In this document: positions 1 to 6,058 of the stretch, one piece after another
Numbering within the stretch: the stretch's first letter is position 1
Layout of the letters: each line of letters begins with the position of its first letter
NCBI GenBank assembly: GCA_946480125.1
Contig: CAMLIY010000147.1
Coordinates: forward strand, 1-7,909
Source: an uncultured Asticcacaulis sp.
Lineage (GTDB): Bacteria > Pseudomonadota > Alphaproteobacteria > Caulobacterales > Caulobacteraceae
Reading direction: 5' to 3'
Length of the DNA: 7,909 nucleotides
Position numbers and translations under genes: made by a program
Notes under the pieces: model-generated
The model's database searches: none
The model's input: the letters and a program-made list of their open reading frames with translations, nothing else
What the model was told of the DNA's origin: nothing

Positions 1-282
1 CTGTGCAACTACGCGCAGGCCGCTGAGATCCGGATTACTACGAAGTTGCCGGCAAACCTCAAAACCGTCCATTACCGGCATGCCGATATCGAGCAGGACG
101 ACTTCCGGTTTGAACTGGTCCGCGACCTCAATAGCCGCCTTGCCATCAAAGCAGGTTCTGACCTCATACCCGTAAAGTTCCATGGCCCAGGTGAGCGTCA
201 TGGCGGAAGGCTCATTGTCGTCCACGACCAGGACGCGGCACGGCGGTTTTCTTGTGAGGTCTGGCATAGGCTGCGCGGGCAT
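1..282 (-). CDS. Response regulator receiver domain protein (3' end beyond window)
   Basis: The first 94 residues of a two-component receiver (REC) domain, read on the minus strand and cut by the left edge of the window. An early strand carries RVLVVDDN (residues 16-23), giving the acidic pair D21/D22. The phosphoacceptor is D65 in VLLDIGMPVMDGFEV, the classic REC signature around the beta-3 strand. A partner histidine kinase would phosphorylate D65 in the cytoplasm; none is visible here. Whether the protein is receiver-only or carries an output domain cannot be seen. I chose ATG at 282 over the in-frame ATG at 267 because GAAGGA (291-296) lies 8 bases before it. The gene lies downstream of the DUF1810 gene on the same strand, after a 143-base gap, so it may have its own promoter. 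I found no convincing -35/-10 pair or terminator in that gap. Confidence 0.9.
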   Translation of the reverse strand, partial: MPAQPMPDLTRKPPCRVLVVDDNEPSAMTLTWAMELYGYEVRTCFDGKAAIEVADQFKPEVVLLDIGMPVMDGFEVCRQLRSNPDLSGLRVVAQ

Positions 283-425
283 ATTTGGAATCCTTCAGTC
301 GCATTTTGCGTTTTGCAATCCGCTGAGCTTTATCCGCCGGGTTCAACACAGAGACTGAATAATTCGCCTGAAATGTTGATACACAGTTAACCAAGATCTT
401 CGGCGACCGTGAGCGGGTTGCGTGT

Positions 426-860
426 TTAGATGTTCAAAATTTCAAGGGTCCTTGGATCCGCCACACCTTCGCACCACCAGTCCAGAGCGGCTCGAAAAAT
501 CGAATCCACTTGGCCGTCAGCGTGCGCAAACAAAGTCATGGAGGACCGGAATTTGAGATCGTCAGGAGATCCGAAAATCGCGCCCAGTGACGGTGCCTTG
601 GCGTCGATCACGGCTTGGGTGGCTTCCCGGAGCCGGTGACCCAGCACGGGATGGTGAAGGTAACGTTTCGCTTCGTCCAGAGAGGCAAGGCCGAACAGGT
701 CCGCCATCGCTGAACGGCCAAGGCCGCGCAACTGCGGGAATATGAACCACATCCAGTGTCCAACCTTGCGCCCTGCCCTCAATTCGGCAAGCGCCCCGGC
801 GTACACCGACGCCTGAGCGGCCTCGAATCGCTCGAGGGAAAAATAGGTCTGTCCATGCAT
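426..860 (-). CDS. DUF1810 family protein
   Basis: A 144-aa soluble protein that matches the DUF1810 family over its whole length. The marks are an N-terminal FEAAQASVYAGALAELRAGRK helix, the aromatic signature HWMWFIFPQLRGLGRS (residues 35-50), LASLDEAKRYLHHPVLGHRLRE (about 58-79) and DDLKFRSSMTLFA (100-112), ending in PRTLEILNI. There is no signal peptide or membrane segment, so it should be cytoplasmic. The family has no established biochemical role that I can state. ATG at 860 is preceded by GGGGAA (868-873) at a spacing of 7. It lies 46 bases downstream of the acidic 61-aa gene on the same strand, so the two may share a transcript. The length is normal for the family, and the family call is firm. 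Confidence 0.93.
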   Translation of the reverse strand: MHGQTYFSLERFEAAQASVYAGALAELRAGRKVGHWMWFIFPQLRGLGRSAMADLFGLASLDEAKRYLHHPVLGHRLREATQAVIDAKAPSLGAIFGSPDDLKFRSSMTLFAHADGQVDSIFRAALDWWCEGVADPRTLEILNI

Positions 861-906
861 CGCACGATTCCCCGGAATAGCGCCTGCCGCCGCCGCGGCT
901 TAACTG

Positions 907-1092
907 TTAAATGCCGTCGCCGTCTTCGTCTTCGTTGCCACCCTCGGTATTGCTCTCGTCGTCGTCGTCAAGCCGAATGTGGCGCTTGGCGGGCTCATCC
1001 GGATCTACGCCCGTATCATCGCGGACGACACCATCCCCTGCCGCGCGCCGCGGGCGCACAAACTCTGTTTTGCCAATCCCGTGGTCTGCCAC
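907..1092 (-). CDS. Small highly acidic protein of unknown function
   Basis: A 61-aa protein that starts at GTG 1092. The best ribosome-binding site in the left arm, AAGGAG (1099-1104), lies 6 bases before it, which makes a real gene likely despite the short length. The N-terminal half is mixed and basic (FVRPRR, residues about 11-16; KRH in the middle). The C-terminal 20 residues are almost all Asp, Glu, Gly and Asn, with a DDDDE run and a final EDEDGDG. It is probably disordered, with no signal peptide or membrane helix. I do not recognise the family. Such tails occur in DNA-mimic, histone-chaperone-like and metal-binding proteins, but nothing here selects one. A CTATAC -10-like sequence (minus strand, 1123-1128) lies upstream without a good -35. 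Confidence 0.7.
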   Translation of the reverse strand: MADHGIGKTEFVRPRRAAGDGVVRDDTGVDPDEPAKRHIRLDDDDESNTEGGNEDEDGDGI

Positions 1093-1200
1093 CGGCGACT
1101 CCTTTTTGAGTGAAGGGTGACTGTATAGGAACCGGCATAAGCGCGTGGCGGTACGCGATGGGTGGAAGCATAAGGTCTTGATGTGGCGCGCAGCCCTGTC

Positions 1201-1482
1201 CTACTCTGGGTGACTGATACGGATCATGTCCCGCTGGAATGAGATGCGCGGAAAGCCACGCCCCGGCCTGGGATCGTCTCCGTCCAACAGGTCTTCCGGC
1301 GATATATCAAGCGCTTGGACGATCTTGAATAGGTCCCGGCGCTGCATGCGTTTCCGCCCAGCCTCATAGGCACGCAGCGCGACCGGATCAATTCGGGTGC
1401 GCTCGGAAATCGACTCCACCGAGACGCCGACGGTCTCCCGCCGCATCCGGATTCGCTCCCCTATCAATCTGTCGATCCACAT
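1201..1482 (-). CDS. XRE-family helix-turn-helix transcriptional regulator
   Basis: A 93-aa protein built almost entirely of one Cro/C1-type DNA-binding domain. Residues 6-66 give the five-helix pattern: LIGERIRMRRETVGVSVESI, then the recognition region ISERTRIDPVALRAYEAGRKR (25-45), then LFKIVQALDISPEDLL (51-66). About 27 residues follow without a recognised sensor domain. An ATG at 1524 would add 14 residues, but GGGAGA (1489-1494) sits 6 bases before ATG 1482, which I prefer. The gene is divergent from ku across 176 bases, so it is a natural candidate to control itself and ku. That link is inference. It lacks the long C-terminal region of LexA/CI-type repressors, so self-cleavage on DNA damage is not expected. 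Confidence 0.9.
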   Translation of the reverse strand: MWIDRLIGERIRMRRETVGVSVESISERTRIDPVALRAYEAGRKRMQRRDLFKIVQALDISPEDLLDGDDPRPGRGFPRISFQRDMIRISHPE

Positions 1483-1510
1483 AGGCAATCTCCCATCGAT
1501 TGGACAGTCT

Positions 1511-1533
1511 ATGCCCGGAGGCATCGGTATGCC
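1511..1533. promoter_or_regulatory. Candidate operator: three alternating 5-bp inverted elements
   Basis: ATGCC (1511-1515), GGCAT (1520-1524) and ATGCC (1529-1533) alternate in orientation with exact 4-base spacers, so each neighbouring pair forms a perfect 5-bp inverted repeat with a centre-to-centre step of 9. The element lies in the divergent region between the XRE gene and ku, 29 bases upstream of the XRE start, where a repressor would block transcription of its own gene. Small XRE regulators bind short inverted repeats as dimers. Binding here is inference and chance occurrence cannot be excluded. Confidence 0.4.
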
Positions 1534-1658
1534 GTCACAAAATAACGCCGTTTTGCAAAGACTCGATCAGGCGCCTCGCTATTGTACTTCCCGACTGAAA
1601 ACTTACGCCAACCTTGCTAGCCCTGTGAGTCGCATCACTCGAAGAAACGAGGCTACAC

Positions 1659-2516
1659 ATGGCAATACGCCCCTACTGGAGCGGCACCATTCGCGTGTCG
1701 CTCGTCTCCCTGACGGTCGACATGTTCACGGCAATCGACGCGGGGCAGAAGATCGCCTTCCACCAGATCTATAAGCCCACCGGTGAACGCGTCCGCCAAA
1801 AGCTGGTGGCCGGCGAGGTCGAGGTTGATCGCGCCGATATCGTCAAAGGGTATGAGGTGGAGAAAGGCGAATATGTCCTGTTCGAGCCCGACGAGATCAA
1901 GGAACTGAAAATCCCGTCGAGTAAAGCGATGGAACTTGTCCGGTTCGTACCTTACGATGCCGTAGATGCCATCTATTTCGACACGCCCTACTACCTGGCG
2001 CCCTCCGGCAAAGGGGATCTCGCCACCTTCAGCGTCATACGCGACTCCATGCGCGAGATGAAGGTGATGGGCCTGGGGCAGATCGTCATTTCGGGCAGTG
2101 AGCGCCTCTGCGCCGTAAAGCCATGCGGGCCGGGGCTTCTTCTCGAAACGCTGCATTATGCCGACGAGATCAAGAAGAGTGGCTACGTCTTCGGTGACAT
2201 CAAGACCGTTGCCGTTGACGGCGATGAGAAGGATCTGGCCAAACAACTGATCAAGCGGAAGGTTGGCGAATTTCAACCCGAAGAATTCCATGACCGGTAT
2301 AGCGATGCGCTGAGAGAACTGGTTGACTCCCGTCTCGAGAACCGCGAGCCCGTTGTTCCGGAAGAGCGCCCCGCCGCCAAGGTCGTCAACCTGATGGATG
2401 CCCTGCGTGCCAGCCTCAAGGAACCCGCCGCAGCTAATGACAGCGCCGACAAGCTAACCCCGAAACCCGCGGCCAAGCCAAAGGCGAAGTCGGCGCCTGC
2501 GCGTAAGGCAGGTTGA
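1659..2516 (+). CDS. ku: Ku, DNA end-binding protein of bacterial NHEJ
   Basis: A 285-aa bacterial Ku. As a homodimeric ring it threads onto double-strand break ends and recruits LigD. The core runs from RPYWSGTIRVSLVSLTVDMF (residues 4-23) through FHQIYKPTGERVRQKLV and KGYEVEKGEYVLFEPDEI to FDTPYYLAPSGKG and the closing RKVGEFQPEEFHDRYSDALREL (about 201-222). These are the standard beta-barrel and bridge segments of prokaryotic Ku. VVNLMDALRASL (242-253) is the conserved C-terminal motif seen in many proteobacterial Ku proteins. It is followed by a 32-residue Lys/Pro/Ala-rich tail of the kind that binds DNA in extended Ku proteins. ATG 1659 has GAGG (1649-1652) 6 bases before it. ligD follows on the same strand, so the two are an operon. 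No EcfG-type GGAAC-N16/17-CGTT promoter or LexA-type GAAC/GTTC repeat was found upstream. Confidence 0.98.
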   Translation: MAIRPYWSGTIRVSLVSLTVDMFTAIDAGQKIAFHQIYKPTGERVRQKLVAGEVEVDRADIVKGYEVEKGEYVLFEPDEIKELKIPSSKAMELVRFVPYDAVDAIYFDTPYYLAPSGKGDLATFSVIRDSMREMKVMGLGQIVISGSERLCAVKPCGPGLLLETLHYADEIKKSGYVFGDIKTVAVDGDEKDLAKQLIKRKVGEFQPEEFHDRYSDALRELVDSRLENREPVVPEERPAAKVVNLMDALRASLKEPAAANDSADKLTPKPAAKPKAKSAPARKAG

Positions 2517-2542
2517 GAATGGACGCTCAGGGTCAACGGCCG

Positions 2543-2549
2543 GGAAGGA
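2543..2549 (+). promoter_or_regulatory. Ribosome-binding site choosing the ligD start
   Basis: GGAAGGA lies 5 bases before ATG 2555 and is the strongest Shine-Dalgarno match near the start of ligD. The alternative ATG 2519, two bases after the ku stop, has only AAGG 10 bases upstream, and TTG 2513 would overlap the ku stop. Choosing 2555 loses no conserved ligase residue. Confidence 0.5.
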
Positions 2550-2554
2550 CAGTG

Positions 2555-4504
2555 ATGCGCCAAACAGGATCGGCGAAGATCGGTTTCCGGGAACTGGAAT
2601 TGGCGACCCTGGCCGACGCCGTACCCACCGGGCCTGAGTGGGTTCATGAGGTTAAATTCGACGGCTACCGCACCCTGACCGTTATCGATGGCAAGACGGT
2701 CACCATGTATTCCCGGTCAGGCCTGGACTGGACCGCGAAATATCAGGACATCGCTCGGCGCCTGAAATCCCTGAAGGTGGGCAACGCCATCCTCGACGGC
2801 GAGATTGTCGCGCTCAACGAACATGGCGCTTCCAGTTTCTCCCGTCTCAAAACGGAATTGGGAGCCGGCCGAAGCGACGACCTGCAGTATTACGTATTCG
2901 ACCTCCTGGCGCTGAACGGAGAAGAGCTTTCCGCCCTGCCCCTGCTTGAACGAAAGGCGCGCTTAGCGGCGTTGTTCGAAGGCCAGGATTTCGAAAATCA
3001 CGTCATCTACAGCGAACACTTTGCAGAGAATGCCGACTTCCTGCCGCACCTGTGCAGCCTTGATATGGAAGGCATTATCTCGAAGCGGATAGACGCGCCA
3101 TATCGTGGCGGACGCGGCAAGGTGTGGCTCAAGGTCAAATGCCACAAGCGCCAGGAATTCGTCATTGTCGGCTTCACGGAGTCGTCCCATGCCGGCCGGG
3201 GATTTCGCTCGCTGTTACTGGGCTATTACGAAGGTGAGACCTTGAAATTTGCCGGCAAGGTCGGCACAGGCTTCAACAGCGACACCCTGTTTGAGATCCG
3301 AAAGAAGCTCGACAAACTAAAGGTCATTCCCAAGCCGTTCAGCAAGCTGCCGCCGGATGTCGGCCGCGGCATCTGGGTTGAACCGACGCTGGTGTGCGAA
3401 GTCGAATTCACGGAGTGGACACCCGAGGGCCGACTGCGCCATCCGTCCTTCCAGGGCCTGCGCGAGGACAAACCCGCTGAAGGCATCGGGCGCGACCGCG
3501 AGGCGCCCGTCAAATCAGCGGCGCGCGAAGCAGAGGCCGAGGTGAAGGCCGCGCCGCCGAAATCGGTACGCCATCCGTCCGCGCCGCTAAAGGCGACCGA
3601 TCGGATCGATGTCGGCGGTATAGGCATCTCGCACCCCGACCGGGTCGTTTTCCCTGAGCTGGGCATCACCAAACTCCAACTGGCCCAATTCTACAATACC
3701 ATTGCCGAGCGCATGCTGCCCCACATTGCCAGCCGCCCCCTTTCACTCGTCAGAGTGCCGGACAATGTCGACGGACAACAATTCTTCCAGCGCCATCTGC
3801 CGGAACGCGGCGGCCTGCATAACGTCTTGGCGGTCAACGTGCCCGTCAAAGACCGGACCGAGGAATATATGCAGATCACCGATCGGCTGGGCATCCTGTC
3901 CATGGTTCAATGGGGCGGTATCGAATTCCACCCGTGGGGCAGCCATTCCGACGAACCCACCCTGCCCGACAGGATGATCTTCGATCTGGACCCGGATCCC
4001 GAGGCGCCTTGGCAAAACGTTCTCGACGGGGCAGCCGAGGTGCGTGACCGGATGAAGGAACTCGGCCTCGAGAGCTTTCTAAAGACGACCGGCGGCAAGG
4101 GATTGCACGTGGTCGTGCCCATCGAACGCGAATTCAGCTGGCCGGCGATCAAGGCGTTCACCCGCGCCATCGCCGAGTCAATGGCGCAGGACAGCCCAAC
4201 CCGCTTCATCGCCAATATGAGCAAGGCCAAGCGCAAGGGCCGGATCTTCATCGACTATCTGAGAAACGATCTGACTTCCACGGCAGCATCTGTGTATTCG
4301 GTCAGAGCGCGCCCCAATGCCGGGGTGTCCACCCCGCTTTTTTGGAAGGAGCTGAATCCGCATCTCGTGCCTGGTGCCCACTCAATGCTTACCCTTCCAG
4401 ACCGATTGAAAAAGCAGAAGACCGATCCATGGGCGGACTATTTCAGCACGAGGCAAACACTCAAAGCGGAAATCCTGAAGGCATTGAAAATACCGACAGC
4501 GTGA
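2555..4504 (+). CDS. ligD: LigD, ATP-dependent DNA ligase-polymerase lacking the phosphoesterase domain
   Basis: A 649-aa protein that fills and seals ends held by Ku. The ligase domain (about 10-305) has the adenylated lysine K34 in EVKFDGYR, LDGEIVAL, the YYVFDLLALNG strand, MEGIISKR (171-178) and WLKVKC (191-196), then an OB-fold ending near FTEWTPEGRLRHPSFQGLRED. A charged Ala/Lys/Pro linker (about 306-356) leads to the primase-polymerase domain (357-640). This has GISHPDRVVFPE, metal-binding D477 and D479 in IFDLDPDP, TGGKGLHVVVPI and the third Asp, D567, in IDYLRN. Both active sites look intact. The usual proteobacterial order is phosphoesterase-ligase-polymerase. Here the phosphoesterase part is absent and ku lies directly upstream, so there is no room for a lost 5' end. 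A start at 2519 would add 12 residues. No clear terminator follows. Confidence 0.97.
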   Translation: MRQTGSAKIGFRELELATLADAVPTGPEWVHEVKFDGYRTLTVIDGKTVTMYSRSGLDWTAKYQDIARRLKSLKVGNAILDGEIVALNEHGASSFSRLKTELGAGRSDDLQYYVFDLLALNGEELSALPLLERKARLAALFEGQDFENHVIYSEHFAENADFLPHLCSLDMEGIISKRIDAPYRGGRGKVWLKVKCHKRQEFVIVGFTESSHAGRGFRSLLLGYYEGETLKFAGKVGTGFNSDTLFEIRKKLDKLKVIPKPFSKLPPDVGRGIWVEPTLVCEVEFTEWTPEGRLRHPSFQGLREDKPAEGIGRDREAPVKSAAREAEAEVKAAPPKSVRHPSAPLKATDRIDVGGIGISHPDRVVFPELGITKLQLAQFYNTIAERMLPHIASRPLSLVRVPDNVDGQQFFQRHLPERGGLHNVLAVNVPVKDRTEEYMQITDRLGILSMVQWGGIEFHPWGSHSDEPTLPDRMIFDLDPDPEAPWQNVLDGAAEVRDRMKELGLESFLKTTGGKGLHVVVPIEREFSWPAIKAFTRAIAESMAQDSPTRFIANMSKAKRKGRIFIDYLRNDLTSTAASVYSVRARPNAGVSTPLFWKELNPHLVPGAHSMLTLPDRLKKQKTDPWADYFSTRQTLKAEILKALKIPTA

Positions 4505-4570
4505 CCGCATTCGTCGTAGGTTTCGGGTGAAGTCTGCATGTAAAAAGTGCGATTTCGTGTTTAGAGCGAA

Positions 4571-4599
4571 TTGCGCTGACCCGCGAACCTGGGCTATAC
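4571..4599 (+). promoter_or_regulatory. Probable promoter of the 93-aa gene
   Basis: TTGCGC (4571-4576) and CTATAC (4594-4599) are separated by exactly 17 bases, close to the alphaproteobacterial housekeeping pattern TTGACR-N17-CTATAY. Transcription would begin near 4606, giving a short leader before the ribosome-binding site at 4613. This suggests that the small genes after ligD can be transcribed apart from ku-ligD. The match is by eye only. Confidence 0.5.
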
Positions 4600-4612
4600 C
4601 TCCGCAGTAGCG

Positions 4613-4618
4613 TAGGAG
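4613..4618 (+). promoter_or_regulatory. Ribosome-binding site choosing the 93-aa gene start
   Basis: TAGGAG ends only 1 base before ATG 4620 but 7 bases before ATG 4626. Spacing therefore favours 4626 as the start codon. Confidence 0.65.
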
Positions 4619-4625
4619 TATGCCA

Positions 4626-4907
4626 ATGGCGCGTTTTATGCTGTCAACCTTGCACGCCTTGCTCGCCGGTGATGTATCGGCGCAAGACGCTTGCTACACC
4701 ATTTCCGCCCACCTCGCTTCGGTGGAGGCGCCCTGCGGATGCGTGACGCCTAATGACAGCCAAATCCAACCCCACATCAAACGTCTGGTTCAGAGTGTAG
4801 CCGTTGGGACGCTCAGTGCTGAAGACGCGACGCAGCGGCTCGTCGCTCTCAAGCAACACCTTGTCAATGGCGGCACGTTAAACGAATTTTCGTTTCAGGT
4901 GAGCTGA
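4626..4907 (+). CDS. Small helical protein with an internal duplication, unknown function
   Basis: A 93-aa protein that I do not recognise. It has its own promoter-like sequence and a well-placed TAGGAG. It contains two related halves: helix, then G-D-V-S-A-Q-D-A (residues 15-22), then helix; and helix, then G-T-L-S-A-E-D-A (61-68), then helix ending in KQHL. The copies are offset by 46 residues. A linker with C37-G-C39 and proline separates them, and C23 is a third cysteine. The N-terminus is hydrophobic but has no clear signal peptidase site, so cytoplasmic location is more likely. It lies 121 bases after ligD and 89 before the DUF2188 gene, all on one strand, so it may be a repair-neighbourhood accessory. 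That role is inference. Codon use is like that of its neighbours. Confidence 0.75.
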   Translation: MARFMLSTLHALLAGDVSAQDACYTISAHLASVEAPCGCVTPNDSQIQPHIKRLVQSVAVGTLSAEDATQRLVALKQHLVNGGTLNEFSFQVS

Positions 4908-4970
4908 CCTTTACGAAATACAGATCGAATGGAGGTGTCCCGACTCCTGATTTTTTACGAGCCGTGCGTC

Positions 4971-4993
4971 ACTCTCTCTTCACACAGGAGAGT
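4971..4993 (+). promoter_or_regulatory. Hairpin covering the DUF2188 ribosome-binding site
   Basis: ACTCTC (4971-4976) is perfectly complementary to GAGAGT (4988-4993), with an 11-base loop. The 3' arm contains most of AGGAG (4986-4990), the Shine-Dalgarno of the next gene. Folding would hide the site and could limit translation of DUF2188 and, by coupling, of SRAP. The stem is only 6 bp, so stability is modest. Confidence 0.35.
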
Positions 4994-4996
4994 CCC

Positions 4997-5200
4997 ATGT
5001 CAAAACAAGGTGTTTATGTCGAGCCGCGTGAGCAGGGCGACTATGCAGTCCGCAAGGAAGGCTCGAAGCGCGCCAGCGCGACGGCCCCAACCCAGAAAGA
5101 AGCGATCGCTCGCGCCAAAGAACTTGTGCCTGACGGCGAGATTCATGTCGCGCGCGTGCGCAAAGGCGGCGACGGACCTGATAAATTCCGCGAGGTCTGA
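4997..5200 (+). CDS. DUF2188 family protein
   Basis: A 67-aa protein opening MSKQGVYVEPREQGDYAVRK, the usual DUF2188 layout. A short strand is followed by a strand with a GxYAVRxEG-like turn. Next come SKRASATAPTQKEAIARAKEL, where the T-Q-xEA-IxxA helix is the family mark, and a final strand ending GEIHVARVRKGG. The family has no established biochemical role that I can state. It is small, soluble and basic. An in-frame ATG at 4964 would add 11 residues, but AGGAG (4986-4990) lies 6 bases before ATG 4997, which matches the normal family N-terminus. Its stop is 7 bases before the SRAP start, so the two are almost certainly co-transcribed and perhaps translationally coupled. Confidence 0.9.
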   Translation: MSKQGVYVEPREQGDYAVRKEGSKRASATAPTQKEAIARAKELVPDGEIHVARVRKGGDGPDKFREV

Positions 5201-5207
5201 GCGGGTC

Positions 5208-5813
5208 GTGTGTAATGATTACGAGCAGCACGTAAAGTGGAAGCTCTATCAGGATGACCTGACACATGTGAACATCGCAACATCAGCGTCGCAAGGCCCT
5301 GCGGCCCTGCGCCAGGCCGATGATATAAAAATTGCCGAACCAGGTCCCGTGCTGCGCATCGCCGGCAATGGCGTCGAGGTCGTCGATATGAAGTTCGGAT
5401 TTCCCGCAGCCCGGCCGAAGCGGCCCCGGGTCTTTAACTTCATTTCGGAAAAGCGCGATTTCAGCAATAGCCAGCGGTGCGCCATCGTCGCGTCGGCGTT
5501 TTTCGAATTCACTGGGAAGACATACCCGAAAGCGAAGCACCGTTTCACCCTGGCGGACCAGCCTCTGTTCTTTATTGCCGGTCTCTGGCGAGACAATCCG
5601 GACGACGGCCTGAGCTTCACAATGCTGACGACCGGACCCGGCGCGGATATCGCACCCTACCATGACCGACAGATCGTCGTTCTGCCCCCCGACGACTTGC
5701 CCCACTGGCTTTACCTGAGCCGGCCGCAAGGCGATCTCTTGCGCCCTCTGCCTGCGGGCACCCTTTTGGTAGAAACGGTGCGTGCCGGCAGCGACAGCAG
5801 CGCCCATAGCTAG
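5208..5813 (+). CDS. SRAP (YedK/HMCES-like) abasic-site-processing protein
   Basis: A 201-aa SRAP domain protein. Family members use the cysteine exposed after removal of Met1 to form a thiazolidine crosslink with abasic sites in single-stranded DNA, shielding them from breakage. Here the sequence opens MCNDY, giving C2. The other key residues align well: N77 in FNFISEKRDF (for the usual NARSE), E100 in SAFFEFTG and H152 in PYHDRQIVVL. QADDIKI (36-42) and MKFGFP (61-66) are typical of the alphaproteobacterial branch. The GTG start at 5208 is forced by the need for Cys at position 2. The open frame reaches back to 4929, which would bury the cysteine in a 294-aa product overlapping DUF2188. No strong Shine-Dalgarno is seen, so coupling to DUF2188 is likely. 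SRAP genes have been linked by context to Ku/LigD and SOS loci. Confidence 0.95.
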   Translation: MCNDYEQHVKWKLYQDDLTHVNIATSASQGPAALRQADDIKIAEPGPVLRIAGNGVEVVDMKFGFPAARPKRPRVFNFISEKRDFSNSQRCAIVASAFFEFTGKTYPKAKHRFTLADQPLFFIAGLWRDNPDDGLSFTMLTTGPGADIAPYHDRQIVVLPPDDLPHWLYLSRPQGDLLRPLPAGTLLVETVRAGSDSSAHS

Positions 5814-6058
5814 TTTCCGACTTGATCCGCGGTTTTAAAGACATCGAACACTCATGCCGACGACGACCGAGCCCGGGGTGCGCGAAGCATCCCGCCGTAA
5901 CCGATCGTGAGCAGCCCCTGACCAAGCCCCCCCGGCCAGAGGCGTTTCTTACATGGCCATGAGCTCGGACAGACATTTGGAAGTCTGGAATTTTGCATCG
6001 CTTTCTTATGCGAAACGCCGGAACTTTCTGAGATCGTCCTCTTGAGCCGATCCAGCCT
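5814..6058. other. Intergenic region with two small inverted repeats
   Basis: I see no gene in these 245 bases. There is a perfect 10-bp palindrome CATGGCCATG (5952-5961). A 5-bp stem CAGAC/GTCTG (5970-5974 and 5983-5987) is followed by a short T run (5991-5994), which could be a weak terminator for the SRAP transcript. GGAAC (6020-6024) resembles an EcfG -35, but no CGTT lies 16-17 bases on. The region must hold the promoter of the DUF6880 gene, which I could not place. Confidence 0.35.

Noticed and set aside
212..394. 60-aa minus-strand frame starting at TTG 394
   Set aside because: It overlaps the receiver-domain gene in another frame and lacks a ribosome-binding site. Its start region is more likely the receiver gene's upstream region.
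911..975. GTC/TTC-rich tract as a microsatellite repeat
   Set aside because: Explained by the Asp/Glu codons of the acidic protein on the minus strand; the units are irregular.
1553..1585. TTGCAA and TATTGT as a ku promoter
   Set aside because: The spacer is 21 bases, too long for a standard sigma-70-type promoter.
1653..2291. 212-aa minus-strand open frame
   Set aside because: Lies wholly antisense to ku, whose protein is unmistakable. It is a product of GC-rich codon structure.
4585..4599. GAAC at 4585 as half of a LexA box before the 93-aa gene
   Set aside because: No second GAAC or GTTC at the required 7-base spacing.
4931..4956. GGAG/CTCC stem followed by six T, a terminator-like pattern
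   Set aside because: Only 4 bp of stem with a 9-base loop and bases between stem and T run. Too weak to call.
6020..6044. GGAAC as a possible EcfG general-stress promoter for the DUF6880 gene
   Set aside because: No CGTT or similar -10 at 16-17 bases; the sequence there is CTTGA.
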